64,000 nucleotides of DNA, taken from the NCBI RefSeq assembly GCF_002723615.1, contig NZ_KZ304951.1, forward strand, positions 605,054 to 669,053, written 5' to 3'. Positions 33,415 through 44,335 of the stretch are shown here, piece by piece (within the stretch, counting starts at the first letter, position 1; every line of letters starts with the position of its first letter). This DNA is from Limimaricola cinnabarinus (GTDB lineage: Bacteria > Pseudomonadota > Alphaproteobacteria > Rhodobacterales > Rhodobacteraceae). The position numbers and the translations under genes are program-made. Below the pieces are notes generated by a model. The model saw nothing but the letters and a program-made list of their open reading frames with translations, did no database searches and was not told the origin of the DNA.

Positions 33415-35670
33415 ATGGCCGATCGATTGGTAGAAACGGAAAGCCGCAAGCTCCTGGGCCGGCTCTCGGCGGTCATGGCCGAGGGCGGCGCCGGGCAGGC
33501 CCGGCTCGACAGCATCGTCAGCCTCATCGCCAGCTCGATGAAGACCGAGGTCTGCTCGATCTACCTGTTCCGAGACGCCGAGACGCTGGAGCTTTGCGCC
33601 ACCGAGGGGCTGATGCCCGAGGCCGTGCACCAGACGCGGATGCGGCTCGGCGAGGGTCTCGTGGGGCGCACCGCGCGCACCCGGCAGGTGGTGAACACCG
33701 CCGACGCGCCCTCGGAGGCCGGTTTCCGCTACATGCCCGAAACCGGCGAGGAGCGCTATTCGAGCTTCTGCGGCGTGCCGATCCAGCGGCTGGGCGAGCC
33801 CCTGGGTGTGCTGGTCGTGCAATCGCGCGACGCGCGGCAGTTCACCCCCGACGAGATCTATGCCCTCGAGGTGGTGGCGATGGTACTGGCCGAGATGACC
33901 GAGCTCGGCGCTTTCGTCGATACCGGTGCCGCGCTTTCGGCGCGCCACCAGCAGGCGGTGATGTTCCGCGGAGCCTCGGGCCAGGAGGGCGCGGCGGAGG
34001 GCCGGGTCTGGCTGCACGAGCCGCGGGTCGTCGTCACCAACCCGATCGCCGACGACCCGGTGGCCGAACGCGCCCGGCTGCGCGCCGCGGTGGACGAGCT
34101 GCGCATCACCGTCGACGAGATGCTCTCGGGCGCGACCAGCGTCAATGCCGATCAGGTTCAGGTGCTGGAGACCTACCGCATGTTCGCCAATTCGCGCAGC
34201 TGGATGCGGCGCATGGAGGAGGACATCGAAAGCGGGCTCTCGGCCGAGGCCGCCGTCGAAAAGGAGCAGTCGCTGGCGCGCAGCCGGATGAACCGTTCGG
34301 GCGATCACTACATGCGCGAACGGCTGTCGGATCTCGACGACCTGTCGAACCGGCTGCTGCGCATCCTCACCGGCCAGGGCCGCGACACCGGCGCCGACAT
34401 GCCCGACGACCCGGTGCTCGTGGCGCGCAACATCGGCCCCGGCGAGCTTCTGGAATACGGCAAGAAGCTGCGCGGCATCGTGCTCGAGGAAGGCTCGGTC
34501 GGCTCCCATGCCGCGATCGTGGCGCGCGCCTGGGCGATCCCGCTGGTGATCCATGCCAAGAACATCACGCAAGAGGCGCTCAACGGCGACGTGATCCTCG
34601 TCGACGGCGATCAGGGCGCGGTGCATCTGCGGCCCGAGGAGACGGTCAAGACTGCCTTTCGCGACAAGATCGCGATGCAGGCGCGCGCGCTCGAACGCTA
34701 TGCCTCGATCCGCGACATGAAGGCCACGGCGCTGTGCGGCACCACCGTGTCGCTGCACATGAACGCGGGGCTTATGGCCGACCTGCCCTCGCTCAAGGGA
34801 TCGGGCGCGGAGGGCGTGGGGCTGTTTCGCACCGAATTGCAGTTCCTCATCCGCAACAAGATGCCTAAGCGGGCCGAATTGTCGAAGCTCTATGCGCGGG
34901 TGATGGATTCCGCCGACGGGCGGCGCGTCGCCTTTCGCACGCTCGACATCGGCTCGGACAAGGTTCTGAGCTACATGAAGCCCAATGACGAGCCGAACCC
35001 GGCGATGGGCTGGCGCGCGGTGCGGGTCGGGCTCGACAAGCCGGGCGTGCTCAGGATGCAGCTGCAGGCGCTGATCCGCGCCGCCAATGGCCGGCCGCTG
35101 GCGGTGATGTTCCCCTTCATCGCGCTGCCGGCCGAGTTTCATGCCGCGCGCGCGGAGTTCGACAAGGCGATGGAGCGCGAGCGCATCCTCGGCCACCCGG
35201 TGCCCGAAACCGTCGAGGTCGGCGCGATGCTCGAAACCCCGAGCCTCGCCTATGCGCCCGACTCCTTCTTTCAGGCGGTCGATTTCCTCTCGGTCGGGGG
35301 CAATGATCTCAAGCAGTTCTTCTTCGCCGCCGACCGCGAGAACGAGCGCGTGCGCCGGCGCTACGATACGCTCGACGTGAGCTTCCTCGGCTTTCTCGAC
35401 CATATCCTCGGCCGCGCCGAGCGGGCGGACACGCCGATCTCGTTTTGCGGCGAGGATGCGGGCCGGCCGATGGAGGCGCTTTGCCTCGCCGCGCTGGGCT
35501 TTCGGATGCTGTCGATGCGCCCTGCCTCGGTCGGGCCGGTCAAGCACCTGATCCGGCATTGCAATCTCAAGGCGCTGCGCGGCGTGATCGACGAGGCGCG
35601 CGGCAGCGGTGCCGCCTCGGTGCGCCCGGCCGTGACGAAATGGCTGACCTCGCAGGGCTGGCTGATGTGA
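33415..35670 (+). CDS. ptsP: Nitrogen-type PEP-protein phosphotransferase (EI-Ntr)
   Basis: 751 residues. N-terminal GAF domain (residues about 20-155), then PTS Enzyme I domains: the HPr-binding helical part, the phosphorylated His365 in GSVGSHAAIVAR, and the C-terminal PEP-binding barrel with LDIGSDK and GGNDLKQFFFAADREN. It starts the regulatory phosphorelay EI-Ntr to NPr to EIIA-Ntr, which links nitrogen and carbon status to potassium transport and polyester metabolism. Adjacency to lysC is a common Rhodobacteraceae order; co-transcription is likely. Confidence 0.96.
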   Translation: MADRLVETESRKLLGRLSAVMAEGGAGQARLDSIVSLIASSMKTEVCSIYLFRDAETLELCATEGLMPEAVHQTRMRLGEGLVGRTARTRQVVNTADAPSEAGFRYMPETGEERYSSFCGVPIQRLGEPLGVLVVQSRDARQFTPDEIYALEVVAMVLAEMTELGAFVDTGAALSARHQQAVMFRGASGQEGAAEGRVWLHEPRVVVTNPIADDPVAERARLRAAVDELRITVDEMLSGATSVNADQVQVLETYRMFANSRSWMRRMEEDIESGLSAEAAVEKEQSLARSRMNRSGDHYMRERLSDLDDLSNRLLRILTGQGRDTGADMPDDPVLVARNIGPGELLEYGKKLRGIVLEEGSVGSHAAIVARAWAIPLVIHAKNITQEALNGDVILVDGDQGAVHLRPEETVKTAFRDKIAMQARALERYASIRDMKATALCGTTVSLHMNAGLMADLPSLKGSGAEGVGLFRTELQFLIRNKMPKRAELSKLYARVMDSADGRRVAFRTLDIGSDKVLSYMKPNDEPNPAMGWRAVRVGLDKPGVLRMQLQALIRAANGRPLAVMFPFIALPAEFHAARAEFDKAMERERILGHPVPETVEVGAMLETPSLAYAPDSFFQAVDFLSVGGNDLKQFFFAADRENERVRRRYDTLDVSFLGFLDHILGRAERADTPISFCGEDAGRPMEALCLAALGFRMLSMRPASVGPVKHLIRHCNLKALRGVIDEARGSGAASVRPAVTKWLTSQGWLM

Positions 35671-35689
35671 CGGCTTGAACCGTCATCAG

Positions 35690-35719
35690 CATTTCCATAT
35701 ATCCAGATTATTGGAAATG
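35690..35719. promoter_or_regulatory. Operator-like palindrome upstream of arsH
   Basis: CATTTCCA (35690-35697) and TGGAAATG (35712-35719) form a perfect 8-bp inverted repeat with a 14-base AT-rich centre, inside a strikingly AT-rich island between ptsP and arsH. Its position 12 bases before the arsH start suits a repressor that blocks transcription, such as an ArsR-family protein. No arsR gene lies in the window. Confidence 0.6.
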
Positions 35720-35730
35720 AGGAGACGGCC

Positions 35731-36438
35731 ATGTCCGACCTGCCGAATCTCGATCTCGACCGCCTGCCGCCGATCGACCCCGCCCTCTACGCCGCGCCGG
35801 GCGATCCGGGCCACGCCCCGCGCATCCTGATCCTGCATGGCAGCCTGCGCGAACGTTCCTTCTCGCGCTTCGTGGCGCAGGAGGCGGGGCGGTTGCTCAC
35901 GCATCTGGGCGCCGAGGTGCGGCATTTCGACCCCGCGGGCCTGCCCCTGCCCGACGGCGCGCCCGCCGATCACCCCAAGGTGGCCGAGCTGCGCGAGCTG
36001 GCGAACTGGTCCGAGGGCATGGTCTGGTCGAGCCCCGAGCGGCACGGCGCGATGACCGGCATCCTCAAGGCGCAGATCGACTGGATTCCGCTGTCATTGG
36101 GCGGCGTGCGCCCGACGCAGGGCAAGACGCTCGCCCTGGCCCAGGTTTGCGGCGGCTCGCAAAGCTTCAATGCCCTGAACCAGATGCGGGTGCTGGGCCG
36201 CTGGATGCGGATGGTGACGATCCCCAACCAATCCTCCGTCCCCAAGGCGTGGGACGAGTTCGACGAGGCGGGCCGGATGAAGCCCTCGCCCTATTACAAC
36301 CGCATCGTCGACGTGATGGAGGAGTTGGTGAAGTTCACCCTGATGACGCGCGGCCGCCCCGCGCTTACCGATCGCTACTCCGAACGGGTCGAAAGCCACG
36401 AGGCGCTGTCGAAGCGGGTCAATACGGGCCGGATCTAG
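35731..36438 (+). CDS. arsH: NADPH-dependent FMN reductase ArsH
   Basis: 235 residues. FMN phosphate-binding motif [11 protein letters not shown], then [20 protein letters not shown] and [18 protein letters not shown], diagnostic of ArsH, which oxidises trivalent organoarsenicals or acts as an NADPH-quinone/azo reductase. GAGGAGA lies before the ATG. It is isolated from other ars genes, preceded by a palindrome, and shares CTAG with the stop of the convergent EcsC gene. Confidence 0.93.
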   Translation: MSDLPNLDLDRLPPIDPALYAAPGDPGHAPRILILHGSLRERSFSRFVAQEAGRLLTHLGAEVRHFDPAGLPLPDGAPADHPKVAELRELANWSEGMVWSSPERHGAMTGILKAQIDWIPLSLGGVRPTQGKTLALAQVCGGSQSFNALNQMRVLGRWMRMVTIPNQSSVPKAWDEFDEAGRMKPSPYYNRIVDVMEELVKFTLMTRGRPALTDRYSERVESHEALSKRVNTGRI

Positions 36439-37241
36439 CCGCGACGCACCGGCATGCGGTGACGGTCGAGCTCGGCATGGAAGGCCTCCAGCACCCGGTC
36501 CTCGCCATGCAGCCGCGCCAGCCGCCGCAGGCCGAAATGCACATGCGCCACCTCGACATAGTAGTCGGTGAAGGCGTAGTTCGTGCCCGCCCCTGCGGCG
36601 GCGCCGAGAATCGGCACCGCCTGCCCGGCGAGCTTCTGGCCCAGCACCGTGGCAAAGCGCGGCGCGATGCGCGAGATGAGCCGGTTCACCGCGACGCCCG
36701 ACAGCCCCAGCCGGGCGCCGAGAAAGGCGGTGTCGATGCCGTCATCCCCGCCCCCCGGCCCACCCGCGCCGAAGACGCGCAGGCATTCCGCCCGCGTCTC
36801 CGCGCTGAGCGGGTCTTCCCCGTTGGCCTCGGCCACGCGCTGCACCGCGCGAAAGATCATGGTGGTGGCGACCGGCAGCTCGGCCAGCGCCGTGGTCAGT
36901 CCGCCGACACCGCCCAGCGCGCCCGAGAGCGTCGCCATCACCCGCGCCGCCCTGTCGGTGCCGAAGGCCGCCTCCAGCGCGCCCGCCCCGTTGCCGGGCG
37001 CGCGCGTGCGCGAGGCAATGTCATAGCTGCGCGACAGCGCCCCGCGCGCGGCCGTCTCGATCCGCGCCCGCGCGGGCTTGGGCAGCAACCGCATCCCGTC
37101 CTCGACCCGGTCGCCCGCGAGGTTGACGATCCGCATCAGCCCCCGGCCCGCCCGCGCCTGCCGCGTCGCCAGCGCCGCGATCTCTGTGCGAATATCCTCG
37201 TCGAGCGGCTCGGTCGGGGTGTCGGGGTTGATCTCGCGCAT
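36435..37241 (-). CDS. EcsC family protein
   Basis: 268 residues. Matches the EcsC family through the Gly/Ala-rich segment [20 protein letters not shown], the [15 protein letters not shown] block and the [21 protein letters not shown] segment near the C-terminus. These weakly hydrophobic proteins may associate with membranes; the original EcsC was tied to an ABC transporter in Bacillus, but the function is unknown. Start at 37241 with GAGGA at proper spacing. Confidence 0.8.
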   Translation of the reverse strand: MREINPDTPTEPLDEDIRTEIAALATRQARAGRGLMRIVNLAGDRVEDGMRLLPKPARARIETAARGALSRSYDIASRTRAPGNGAGALEAAFGTDRAARVMATLSGALGGVGGLTTALAELPVATTMIFRAVQRVAEANGEDPLSAETRAECLRVFGAGGPGGGDDGIDTAFLGARLGLSGVAVNRLISRIAPRFATVLGQKLAGQAVPILGAAAGAGTNYAFTDYYVEVAHVHFGLRRLARLHGEDRVLEAFHAELDRHRMPVRRG

Positions 37242-37284
37242 GTTGGTCCTCATGCGCGCATAGTTGGGGGGCAATGCCGGATTT

Positions 37285-37785
37285 TCAATCCGCTTCCTCC
37301 CTCGGGGCGCGCGTGACCTCGCCCCCGATGCCGTCCCATGCCCCCTCGCGCAGCGCGATGCCCAGGACCCGCTCGGGGTTGGTCGGCGGCGGCATGATCA
37401 CCCCGTCGAGCCGCACAAAGCCGAAGCGGCCGTAATAGGGCGCATCGCCCACCAGCATCATGCGCGGATGGCCGAGCGCGCGCGCGCGCTCCAGCACCTC
37501 GAAGATCATCAGCCCGCCAAGGCCCTCGCCCTGCCGCGTCGGATGCACGGCGATCGGGCCGAGAAGCAGCGCCGCCGCGCCGCCGATGCGCACCGGCCAT
37601 GTCCGGATCGCCCCCGCCGTCTCGCCGCCCCGCCCCCGCGCGACAAGGCACAGATCGGCTTCGGGCGGCACCCCGTCGCGCAGCCGGTAGGAGGAGAGCG
37701 CCTCGCGGCCGGGCGCGAAGCACAGGTCGTAAAGCGCCTCGACCTCATGATGGTCGCCGGGCTGCTCTCGCGCGATTTCGGCCAT
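37285..37785 (-). CDS. GNAT-family N-acetyltransferase
   Basis: 166 residues. Acetyl-CoA binding motif A is LGPIAVHPTRQGEGLGGLMI (Q/R-x-x-G-x-G/A region), followed by MMLVGDAPYYGRFGFVRL, the YjhP/YhbS-like ending. Substrate unknown. It starts at MAEIAREQPGDHHEVEALY and lies 44 bases upstream of the EcsC start on the same strand, so the two may be co-transcribed. Confidence 0.87.
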   Translation of the reverse strand: MAEIAREQPGDHHEVEALYDLCFAPGREALSSYRLRDGVPPEADLCLVARGRGGETAGAIRTWPVRIGGAAALLLGPIAVHPTRQGEGLGGLMIFEVLERARALGHPRMMLVGDAPYYGRFGFVRLDGVIMPPPTNPERVLGIALREGAWDGIGGEVTRAPREEAD

Positions 37786-37921
37786 GCGTCGTCCCTCTTC
37801 CCGGCGGCGATGCGCGCCGCGCGCGGGGCCTAGCATGGCCGGAGGGCGGTGCAAACTCGCCGCATCGCTGGACCCGTCCGGCTTCGACCGCTAGGTCTTG
37901 GCGCGATCCAGGAGGAAAGTC

Positions 37922-38527
37922 ATGTTCTACCGCCCCGAGGACGGCCACGGCCTGCCGCACAACCCCTTCAACGCCATCGTCTCGCCGCGCCCCATCGCCT
38001 GGGTTTCGACCCGCGGGCCCGATGGCAGCGAAAACCTCGCGCCCTATTCCTTCTTCAACGCCGTGGCCTATGTGCCGCCGCAGGTGATGTTCGCCTCGAC
38101 CTCGGCCAAGGAGGACCGGCCCTGGTCGAAGGATTCGATGTTCAACATCCGCGAGACCGGCCAGTTCTGCGTCAACATCGTCGAATACGCCGCGCGCGAC
38201 GCGATGAACGCGACCTCGGGCCCCTGGCCCAAGGAGGACGACGAGTTCGCCCGCGCCGGGATCGAGCGGGCCGAGTGCCAGACCATCGCCTGCTCGCGCG
38301 TCGCGAACGCCCCCGCCTCGCTCGAATGTCGGCTGGTGAAGATCGTCGATCTGGAGGGCGATCACAACTTCATGGCCATCGGCGAGGTGACGGGGGTGCA
38401 TATGCGCGACGACTGCATCCGCGAGGGCCGCTTCGACGTCACCGCCTTCCAGCCGCTCGCGCGGCTGGGCTACCGCGATTATTCCCGCGTGACCGAGCTG
38501 TTCAGCCTGACCCGACCGGGGCAGTGA
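37922..38527 (+). CDS. Flavin reductase-like FMN-binding split-barrel protein
   Basis: 201 residues. FMN-binding split barrel of the flavin reductase/DIM6-NTAB family, with FNAIVSPRPIAWVSTRGPDG and APYSFFNAVAYVPPQVMF in the first third and VNIVEYAARDAMNATSG in the middle. It probably binds FMN and reduces a flavin or acts as a small oxidoreductase; substrate unknown. AGGAGGAAAG before the ATG gives a confident start. Followed by a strong hairpin terminator. Confidence 0.88.
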   Translation: MFYRPEDGHGLPHNPFNAIVSPRPIAWVSTRGPDGSENLAPYSFFNAVAYVPPQVMFASTSAKEDRPWSKDSMFNIRETGQFCVNIVEYAARDAMNATSGPWPKEDDEFARAGIERAECQTIACSRVANAPASLECRLVKIVDLEGDHNFMAIGEVTGVHMRDDCIREGRFDVTAFQPLARLGYRDYSRVTELFSLTRPGQ

Positions 38528-38554
38528 GCCCGGCGCGAGCCCGTTTGAAAACGC

Positions 38555-38585
38555 GAAAGGGGCGGCCCGCCGGGCCGCCCCTTTC
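38555..38585. terminator. Bidirectional terminator hairpin
   Basis: 14-bp perfect stem GAAAGGGGCGGCCC / GGGCCGCCCCTTTC with a 3-base loop, between convergent genes ending at 38527 and 38616. The A and T runs are inside the stem ends, so it can serve both strands. Confidence 0.85.
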
Positions 38586-38615
38586 TCATGTCTCGCAAAG
38601 GCGCAGGCCCCGGCC

Positions 38616-40208
38616 TCAGTGCCCGCCGCCCAGCGCCCCGGGCCGCACGTCGTAATCCACCGCGACGCCGTAGGCCGGATCGTCGTCGCTCTCGACCACG
38701 AGCTGGCCCGCGCGGCGAAGAAGCGCGTGGCAGTCGGGCGACAGATGCCGCAGCACCAGCCGCTTGCCGGCCTTGGTGTAGCGGTCGGCCATCGCCTCGA
38801 TCGCGGCCAGCGCCGACTGGTCGGCCACGCGGCTGTGCTCGAAATCGACGATCACCTGATCGGGGTCGGCCTCGACCTGGAACAGCTCGGAGAAGCCGTC
38901 GGCCGAGCCGAAGAAGAGCGGGCCCTGGATCTGGTAGACCTTGGCGCCGTCATCGGTGCGGAAGGTGCGCGCGCCGATCCGGGTGGCGTTCTGCCAGGCA
39001 TAGGCCAGCGCCGAGACGATGACGCCTGCGACCACGGCGGTGGCGAGGTCGGTCAGAACGGTGATCACCGTCACCAGAACGATCACCACGCTGTCGACGC
39101 GCGGCACCCGGCGCATCACCCGGAAGGTGTTCCAGGCGAAGGTGCCGATCACCACCATGAACATCACGCCGACCAGGGCGGCGAGCGGGATCTGCTCGAT
39201 CACCGGGGCGGCGAAGAGGATGAAGCACAACAGGAAGATCGCGGCCGAGGCGGCGGCGAGACGGGTGCGCCCGCCCGAGGAGACGTTGATCATCGACTGG
39301 CCGATCATGGCGCAGCCGCCCATGCCGCCGAAGAAGCCGGTGACGACGTTGGCGATGCCCTGGGCCACGCATTCCTGGCTCGCGCCGCCGCGCTTGCCGG
39401 TGATCTCGGAGACGAGGTTGAGCGTCAGCAGGCTTTCGATGAGGCCGATCGCGGCGAGGATCAGCGCATAGGGCAGGATGATGCCGAAGGTCTCGAGGTT
39501 GAGCGGCACCAGCGGGATCGAGAATTCGGGCAGCCCGCCCGAGATCTGCGCCAGATCGCCCACGCGCGGCACCGGCAGGCCGAAGCCGACCACCAGCGCC
39601 GCGACGATGCCGATCGCGGCGAGCGGCGCGGGGATGGCGCGGGTGAAACGCGGCATGACCCAGATGATGAACATGGTGAGCGCCACCAGCCCCAGCATCA
39701 GCACCAGCGGAAAGCCCGACAGGAAGCCGCCGGTGGACGGATCGTGGAACTGTTCGAGCTGCGACAGGCCGATCACGATGGCCAGCCCGTTGACGAAGCC
39801 GAGCATCACCGGATGCGGCACGAGGCGCATGAACTTGCCCAGCCGGAACACGCCCGCCAGCACCTGCAGGATGCCCATGAGCACCACGGTGGCAAAGAGA
39901 TACTCGACCCCGTGATCGGCCACGAGGCTGACCATGACGACGGCGAGCGCGCCGGTGGCGCCCGAGACCATGCCGGGCCGGCCGCCGATCAGCGCGGTGA
40001 TCAGGCCGACGAGAAAGGCGGCATAGAGGCCCACCAGCGGGTTCACGCCCGCCACGAAGGCGAAGGCCACCGCCTCGGGCACGAGGGCGAGGGCCACGGT
40101 CAGGCCGGAAAGGATCTCGGTCTTGTAATCGGCGGCCGAGCGCGGCAACGCCGGGGCGTTTTCGGAGGAAACGGCATCGGCCACCATGGCCAGGGGTGAT
40201 CGGCTCAT
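38616..40208 (-). CDS. SulP-family anion transporter with STAS domain
   Basis: 530 residues. About eleven to twelve membrane segments (residues about 30-420) with the SulP signature region [20 protein letters not shown] and [19 protein letters not shown], then a C-terminal STAS domain with [20 protein letters not shown]. Members carry sulfate, bicarbonate or dicarboxylates; the sequence resembles the BicA-like bicarbonate branch, but this is a guess. Start at MSRSPLAM, the ATG at 40208. Confidence 0.87.
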   Translation of the reverse strand: MSRSPLAMVADAVSSENAPALPRSAADYKTEILSGLTVALALVPEAVAFAFVAGVNPLVGLYAAFLVGLITALIGGRPGMVSGATGALAVVMVSLVADHGVEYLFATVVLMGILQVLAGVFRLGKFMRLVPHPVMLGFVNGLAIVIGLSQLEQFHDPSTGGFLSGFPLVLMLGLVALTMFIIWVMPRFTRAIPAPLAAIGIVAALVVGFGLPVPRVGDLAQISGGLPEFSIPLVPLNLETFGIILPYALILAAIGLIESLLTLNLVSEITGKRGGASQECVAQGIANVVTGFFGGMGGCAMIGQSMINVSSGGRTRLAAASAAIFLLCFILFAAPVIEQIPLAALVGVMFMVVIGTFAWNTFRVMRRVPRVDSVVIVLVTVITVLTDLATAVVAGVIVSALAYAWQNATRIGARTFRTDDGAKVYQIQGPLFFGSADGFSELFQVEADPDQVIVDFEHSRVADQSALAAIEAMADRYTKAGKRLVLRHLSPDCHALLRRAGQLVVESDDDPAYGVAVDYDVRPGALGGGH

Positions 40209-40406
40209 CGGCTCACTTTCGATTGCTTTCTGCGGGCTGCGGTGGCGGCATAGCCCAGCCGCGCGGCCGACGGAACCCGCAAACGCGCCGTTTCCCCGAA
40301 TCGGGGTTCGCAACGCGCCCCATGGGCATTATCAACGCGCCGCCCGCCAACCGGGCCCGAGACCGACGCCCCGGCCCCCGCGCCGCGCCCCCAGACAGGA
40401 GCCGTC

Positions 40407-40937
40407 ATGGCCCATGTGACCGACTACATCCGCACCATCCCCGATTTTCCGCATGAGGGGATCATGTTTCGCGATGTCACCACGCTCTTCGCCGATCGCG
40501 ACGGGCTGCGCCTTGCCATCGAGGGGCTGGTCGCGGCCTGCGACAGGCTCGAGATCGACACCGTCGCGGGGCTCGAAGCGCGCGGCTTCATCCTGGGCGG
40601 CGCGCTGGCCGACCGGCTCGGCACCGGCTTCGTGCCGATCCGCAAGAAGGGCAAGCTGCCGGGCCGCACGATCAGCCAGAGCTACAAGCTCGAATATGGC
40701 GAGGCGGAGGTCGAGCTGCATGACGACGCGCTGCATCGGGGCCAGAAGGTGCTGCTGGTCGACGACCTGCTCGCCACCGGCGGCACCGCCGAGGCGGGGA
40801 TCAAGCTGATCGAGCGGCTGGGCGCCGAGGTGGTGGCCTGCGCCTTCATCATCGACCTGAAGGATCTCGGCGGCCGCAAGCTGCTCGAAGGGCTGGGGCA
40901 CCGGGTCGAGGCGCTTTGCGCCTATGAAGGCGACTGA
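40407..40937 (+). CDS. apt: Adenine phosphoribosyltransferase
   Basis: 176 residues, standard length. PRPP-binding motif [14 protein letters not shown], adenine pocket region [11 protein letters not shown] and RKKGKLPG. Salvages adenine to AMP. The start has CAGGAG upstream. The gene is followed by a very long inverted repeat shared with the convergent dehydrogenase gene. Confidence 0.97.
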   Translation: MAHVTDYIRTIPDFPHEGIMFRDVTTLFADRDGLRLAIEGLVAACDRLEIDTVAGLEARGFILGGALADRLGTGFVPIRKKGKLPGRTISQSYKLEYGEAEVELHDDALHRGQKVLLVDDLLATGGTAEAGIKLIERLGAEVVACAFIIDLKDLGGRKLLEGLGHRVEALCAYEGD

Positions 40938-40973
40938 GGCGCTTCATCCGCGAGCAAGGCCCCCGGGATCGGC

Positions 40974-41056
40974 GGCGGGATTTGCGTATTTGAGGGAAAA
41001 TGAACCATGGGGCGCGCCTCCCCCGTTCATCTTTCTCCAAATACGCAAATCCGCCC
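40974..41056. repeat. Long inverted repeat of the TTTGCGTATTTG intergenic element (copies B and C)
   Basis: Two inverted copies of the same motif found at 27153: ATTTGCGTATTTGAGGGAAA from 40980 and, on the other strand, the matching arm ending at 41050, joined by a short GC-rich centre with GGGG/CCCC. Folded, it gives a stem of roughly 35 base pairs with few mismatches. It fills the gap between the stops of apt (40937) and the dehydrogenase (41057), where it could act as a two-way terminator or an mRNA 3' end barrier. Confidence 0.9.
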
Positions 41057-42466
<1,410 letters not shown>

Positions 42467-42485
42467 GGCGGTCTCCTTGGGGCGG

Positions 42486-43070
42486 TCAGCCGGTTTCGGT
42501 CCGGCCGCGCCGGTCGGCGCGCAGATTGGCGTAAAGCACGTGGTTGCGCCAGCGCCCGTCGATCTGCAGGTAGCTTTGCGCCACGCCCTCGTATTTGTAG
42601 CCGCAGCGTTCCAGCAGCCGGCGAGAGGGCGTGTTCTCGGGCAGGCAGCCCGCCTCGATCCGGCTCAGATCCATCACCGTGAAGGCGTGATGCACCAGCG
42701 CCTGCACCGCCTCGCGCATGTAGCCCATCCGCGCGAAGGGCGCGCCGATCCAGTAGCCGGTGGTGCCCGCCTGCGCCGGGCCGCGGCGGATGTTGTCGAG
42801 GGTGATCGCGCCCAGAAGCATCTGGTCCTCGCGCCGGATCAGGAACAGCGGCAGGGCGGTGTTCTGGCTGATCGAGCGCTGGGCCCAGTAGACGCGGTTG
42901 GTGAAGGCGCGGCGCGTCAGGTGATCGGGCGCCCATGTCGGCTCCCAGCGGGTGAGAAAGGCGGCCGAATCCTCGCGCAGCGCCGCCCAGGCCCGGAAAT
43001 CGCCATGCGCGGGCGGGCGCAGCGTCAGCCGCTCGGTCTCGATCTGGACCCGCCGACGCTGGCCCAGCAT
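42486..43070 (-). CDS. RimJ/RimL-type GNAT acetyltransferase
   Basis: 194 residues. RimJ-like pattern: IETERLTLRPPAHGDFRAW at the start, GAITLDNIRRGPAQAGTTGY and YWIGAPFARMGYMREA (acetyl-CoA loop), and ENTPSRRLLERCGYKYEGV near the end. Homologues acetylate the N-terminal alanine of ribosomal protein S5. Its ATG overlaps the stop of the M16 peptidase gene by one base, so translation is coupled. Confidence 0.87.
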   Translation of the reverse strand: MLGQRRRVQIETERLTLRPPAHGDFRAWAALREDSAAFLTRWEPTWAPDHLTRRAFTNRVYWAQRSISQNTALPLFLIRREDQMLLGAITLDNIRRGPAQAGTTGYWIGAPFARMGYMREAVQALVHHAFTVMDLSRIEAGCLPENTPSRRLLERCGYKYEGVAQSYLQIDGRWRNHVLYANLRADRRGRTETG

Positions 43071-44335
43071 CAGGCGGCGAGCCTTTCCTTCAGCTCCGCC
43101 AGATGCGGTGCCTTTTCCGCCGGGCCGTAGAGCGCCAGCGCGCTGCCCGCGCCGCCCGCCGCATGGGCGGCAAATTCGCGCACCGCCCCGACGGTGACGG
43201 CGTCGATCTTCTCGACCGCCTCCTCCACGCCCGGCACCCGGCCCCAGATCGCCAGCATCCGCGCCAGCCGCTCGGCCCGGTTCGACGGGCTTTCCAGCCC
43301 CATCAGCATCCCGGCCTTCATCTGCGCGCGCGCGCGGGCGACCTCGGCCTCGCTCATGTCCTCGGCGGCGCGCTTCATCTCGTCCATGGTGATCCGCGCC
43401 AGATCGCCGATCTCCTCGGCGGAGGTGCCGGCATAGATCGTGGTCATGCCGGTATCCTCATAGGCTCCGGCCTGCGCGAAGATCGTGTAGCACAGCCCGC
43501 GATCCTCGCGCACCTTCTGGAACAGGCGCGAGGACATGCCCCCGCCCAAGGCCGTCGCGTAGATCTGCGCGGTGTAGATCGCCGGGTCGCGGTAGTCCGG
43601 CCCCTCGAGCGCCATGGCGAAATGCACCTGCTCCAGCGGCTTGATGACACGCCGCTCGCCGCCCATGAAGCGCGCGGGCGGCTGGATCGGCGCGGTGACG
43701 CGCGGCGCGAGCCCGCCGAAGAGCCGCTCGGCCATGGCCACGATCTCGTCATGGTCCACGTCGCCCGCCGCCGACAGGATCAGCTGGCCGGGGCCGTAAT
43801 GGGACTGCGTGAAATCCTGAAGATCGGCGCGGCTGAACTTTGCCACCCGCTCGGCGGGGCCGAGGATGGTGCGCCCGAGCGGCTGGTCGGGATAGGCCTC
43901 TTCCTGAAGCCAGTCGAAGATGATGTCGTCGGGCGTGTCGAGCGCCTGGCCGATCTCCTGCAGGATCACCCCGCGCTCGACCTCGATCTCCTCTTCCGAC
44001 AGCACCGGGTTCAGAAGGATGTCCGAGATCACGTCGAGCGCCAGCGGCACGTCCTGGCCCAGCACGCGGGCGTAATAGGCGGTCATCTCGCGCGAGGTAT
44101 AGGCGTTGATGTAGCCGCCCACATCCTCGATCGCCTCGGCGATGGCGAGCGCGGAGCGCGTCTTGGTGCCCTTGAACGCCATGTGTTCGAGGAAATGGGC
44201 GATGCCGTTCTGATCGGCGGTCTCGTGGCGGCCACCGGCCAGCACCCAGATGCCGATCGCGGCGGATTTCAGCCCCGGCATCCGCTCCGTGGCGATGCGG
44301 AAGCCGTTGGGAAGGGTGTGAAGCTGGACACTCAC
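43070..44335 (-). CDS. M16-family zinc peptidase (mitochondrial-processing-peptidase-like)
   Basis: 421 residues. Inverted zinc motif HFLEH (His47, Glu50, His51) and the third ligand region EIEVERGVILQEI about 75 residues later. A conserved alphaproteobacterial relative of the beta subunit of mitochondrial processing peptidase; probably cytoplasmic or periplasm-facing without a signal peptide, substrate unknown. It starts with GTG, whose GTGA overlaps the thrC stop. The run thrC, M16, rimJ-like is coupled. Confidence 0.92.
   Translation of the reverse strand: MSVQLHTLPNGFRIATERMPGLKSAAIGIWVLAGGRHETADQNGIAHFLEHMAFKGTKTRSALAIAEAIEDVGGYINAYTSREMTAYYARVLGQDVPLALDVISDILLNPVLSEEEIEVERGVILQEIGQALDTPDDIIFDWLQEEAYPDQPLGRTILGPAERVAKFSRADLQDFTQSHYGPGQLILSAAGDVDHDEIVAMAERLFGGLAPRVTAPIQPPARFMGGERRVIKPLEQVHFAMALEGPDYRDPAIYTAQIYATALGGGMSSRLFQKVREDRGLCYTIFAQAGAYEDTGMTTIYAGTSAEEIGDLARITMDEMKRAAEDMSEAEVARARAQMKAGMLMGLESPSNRAERLARMLAIWGRVPGVEEAVEKIDAVTVGAVREFAAHAAGGAGSALALYGPAEKAPHLAELKERLAA

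Noticed and set aside
31588..35559. A 1323-codon open frame on the minus strand opposite DUF1178, lysC and ptsP
   Set aside because: It is antisense to three well-supported genes and consists of His/Arg/Gly/Asp-rich text without domains; GC-rich third positions keep such shadow frames open.
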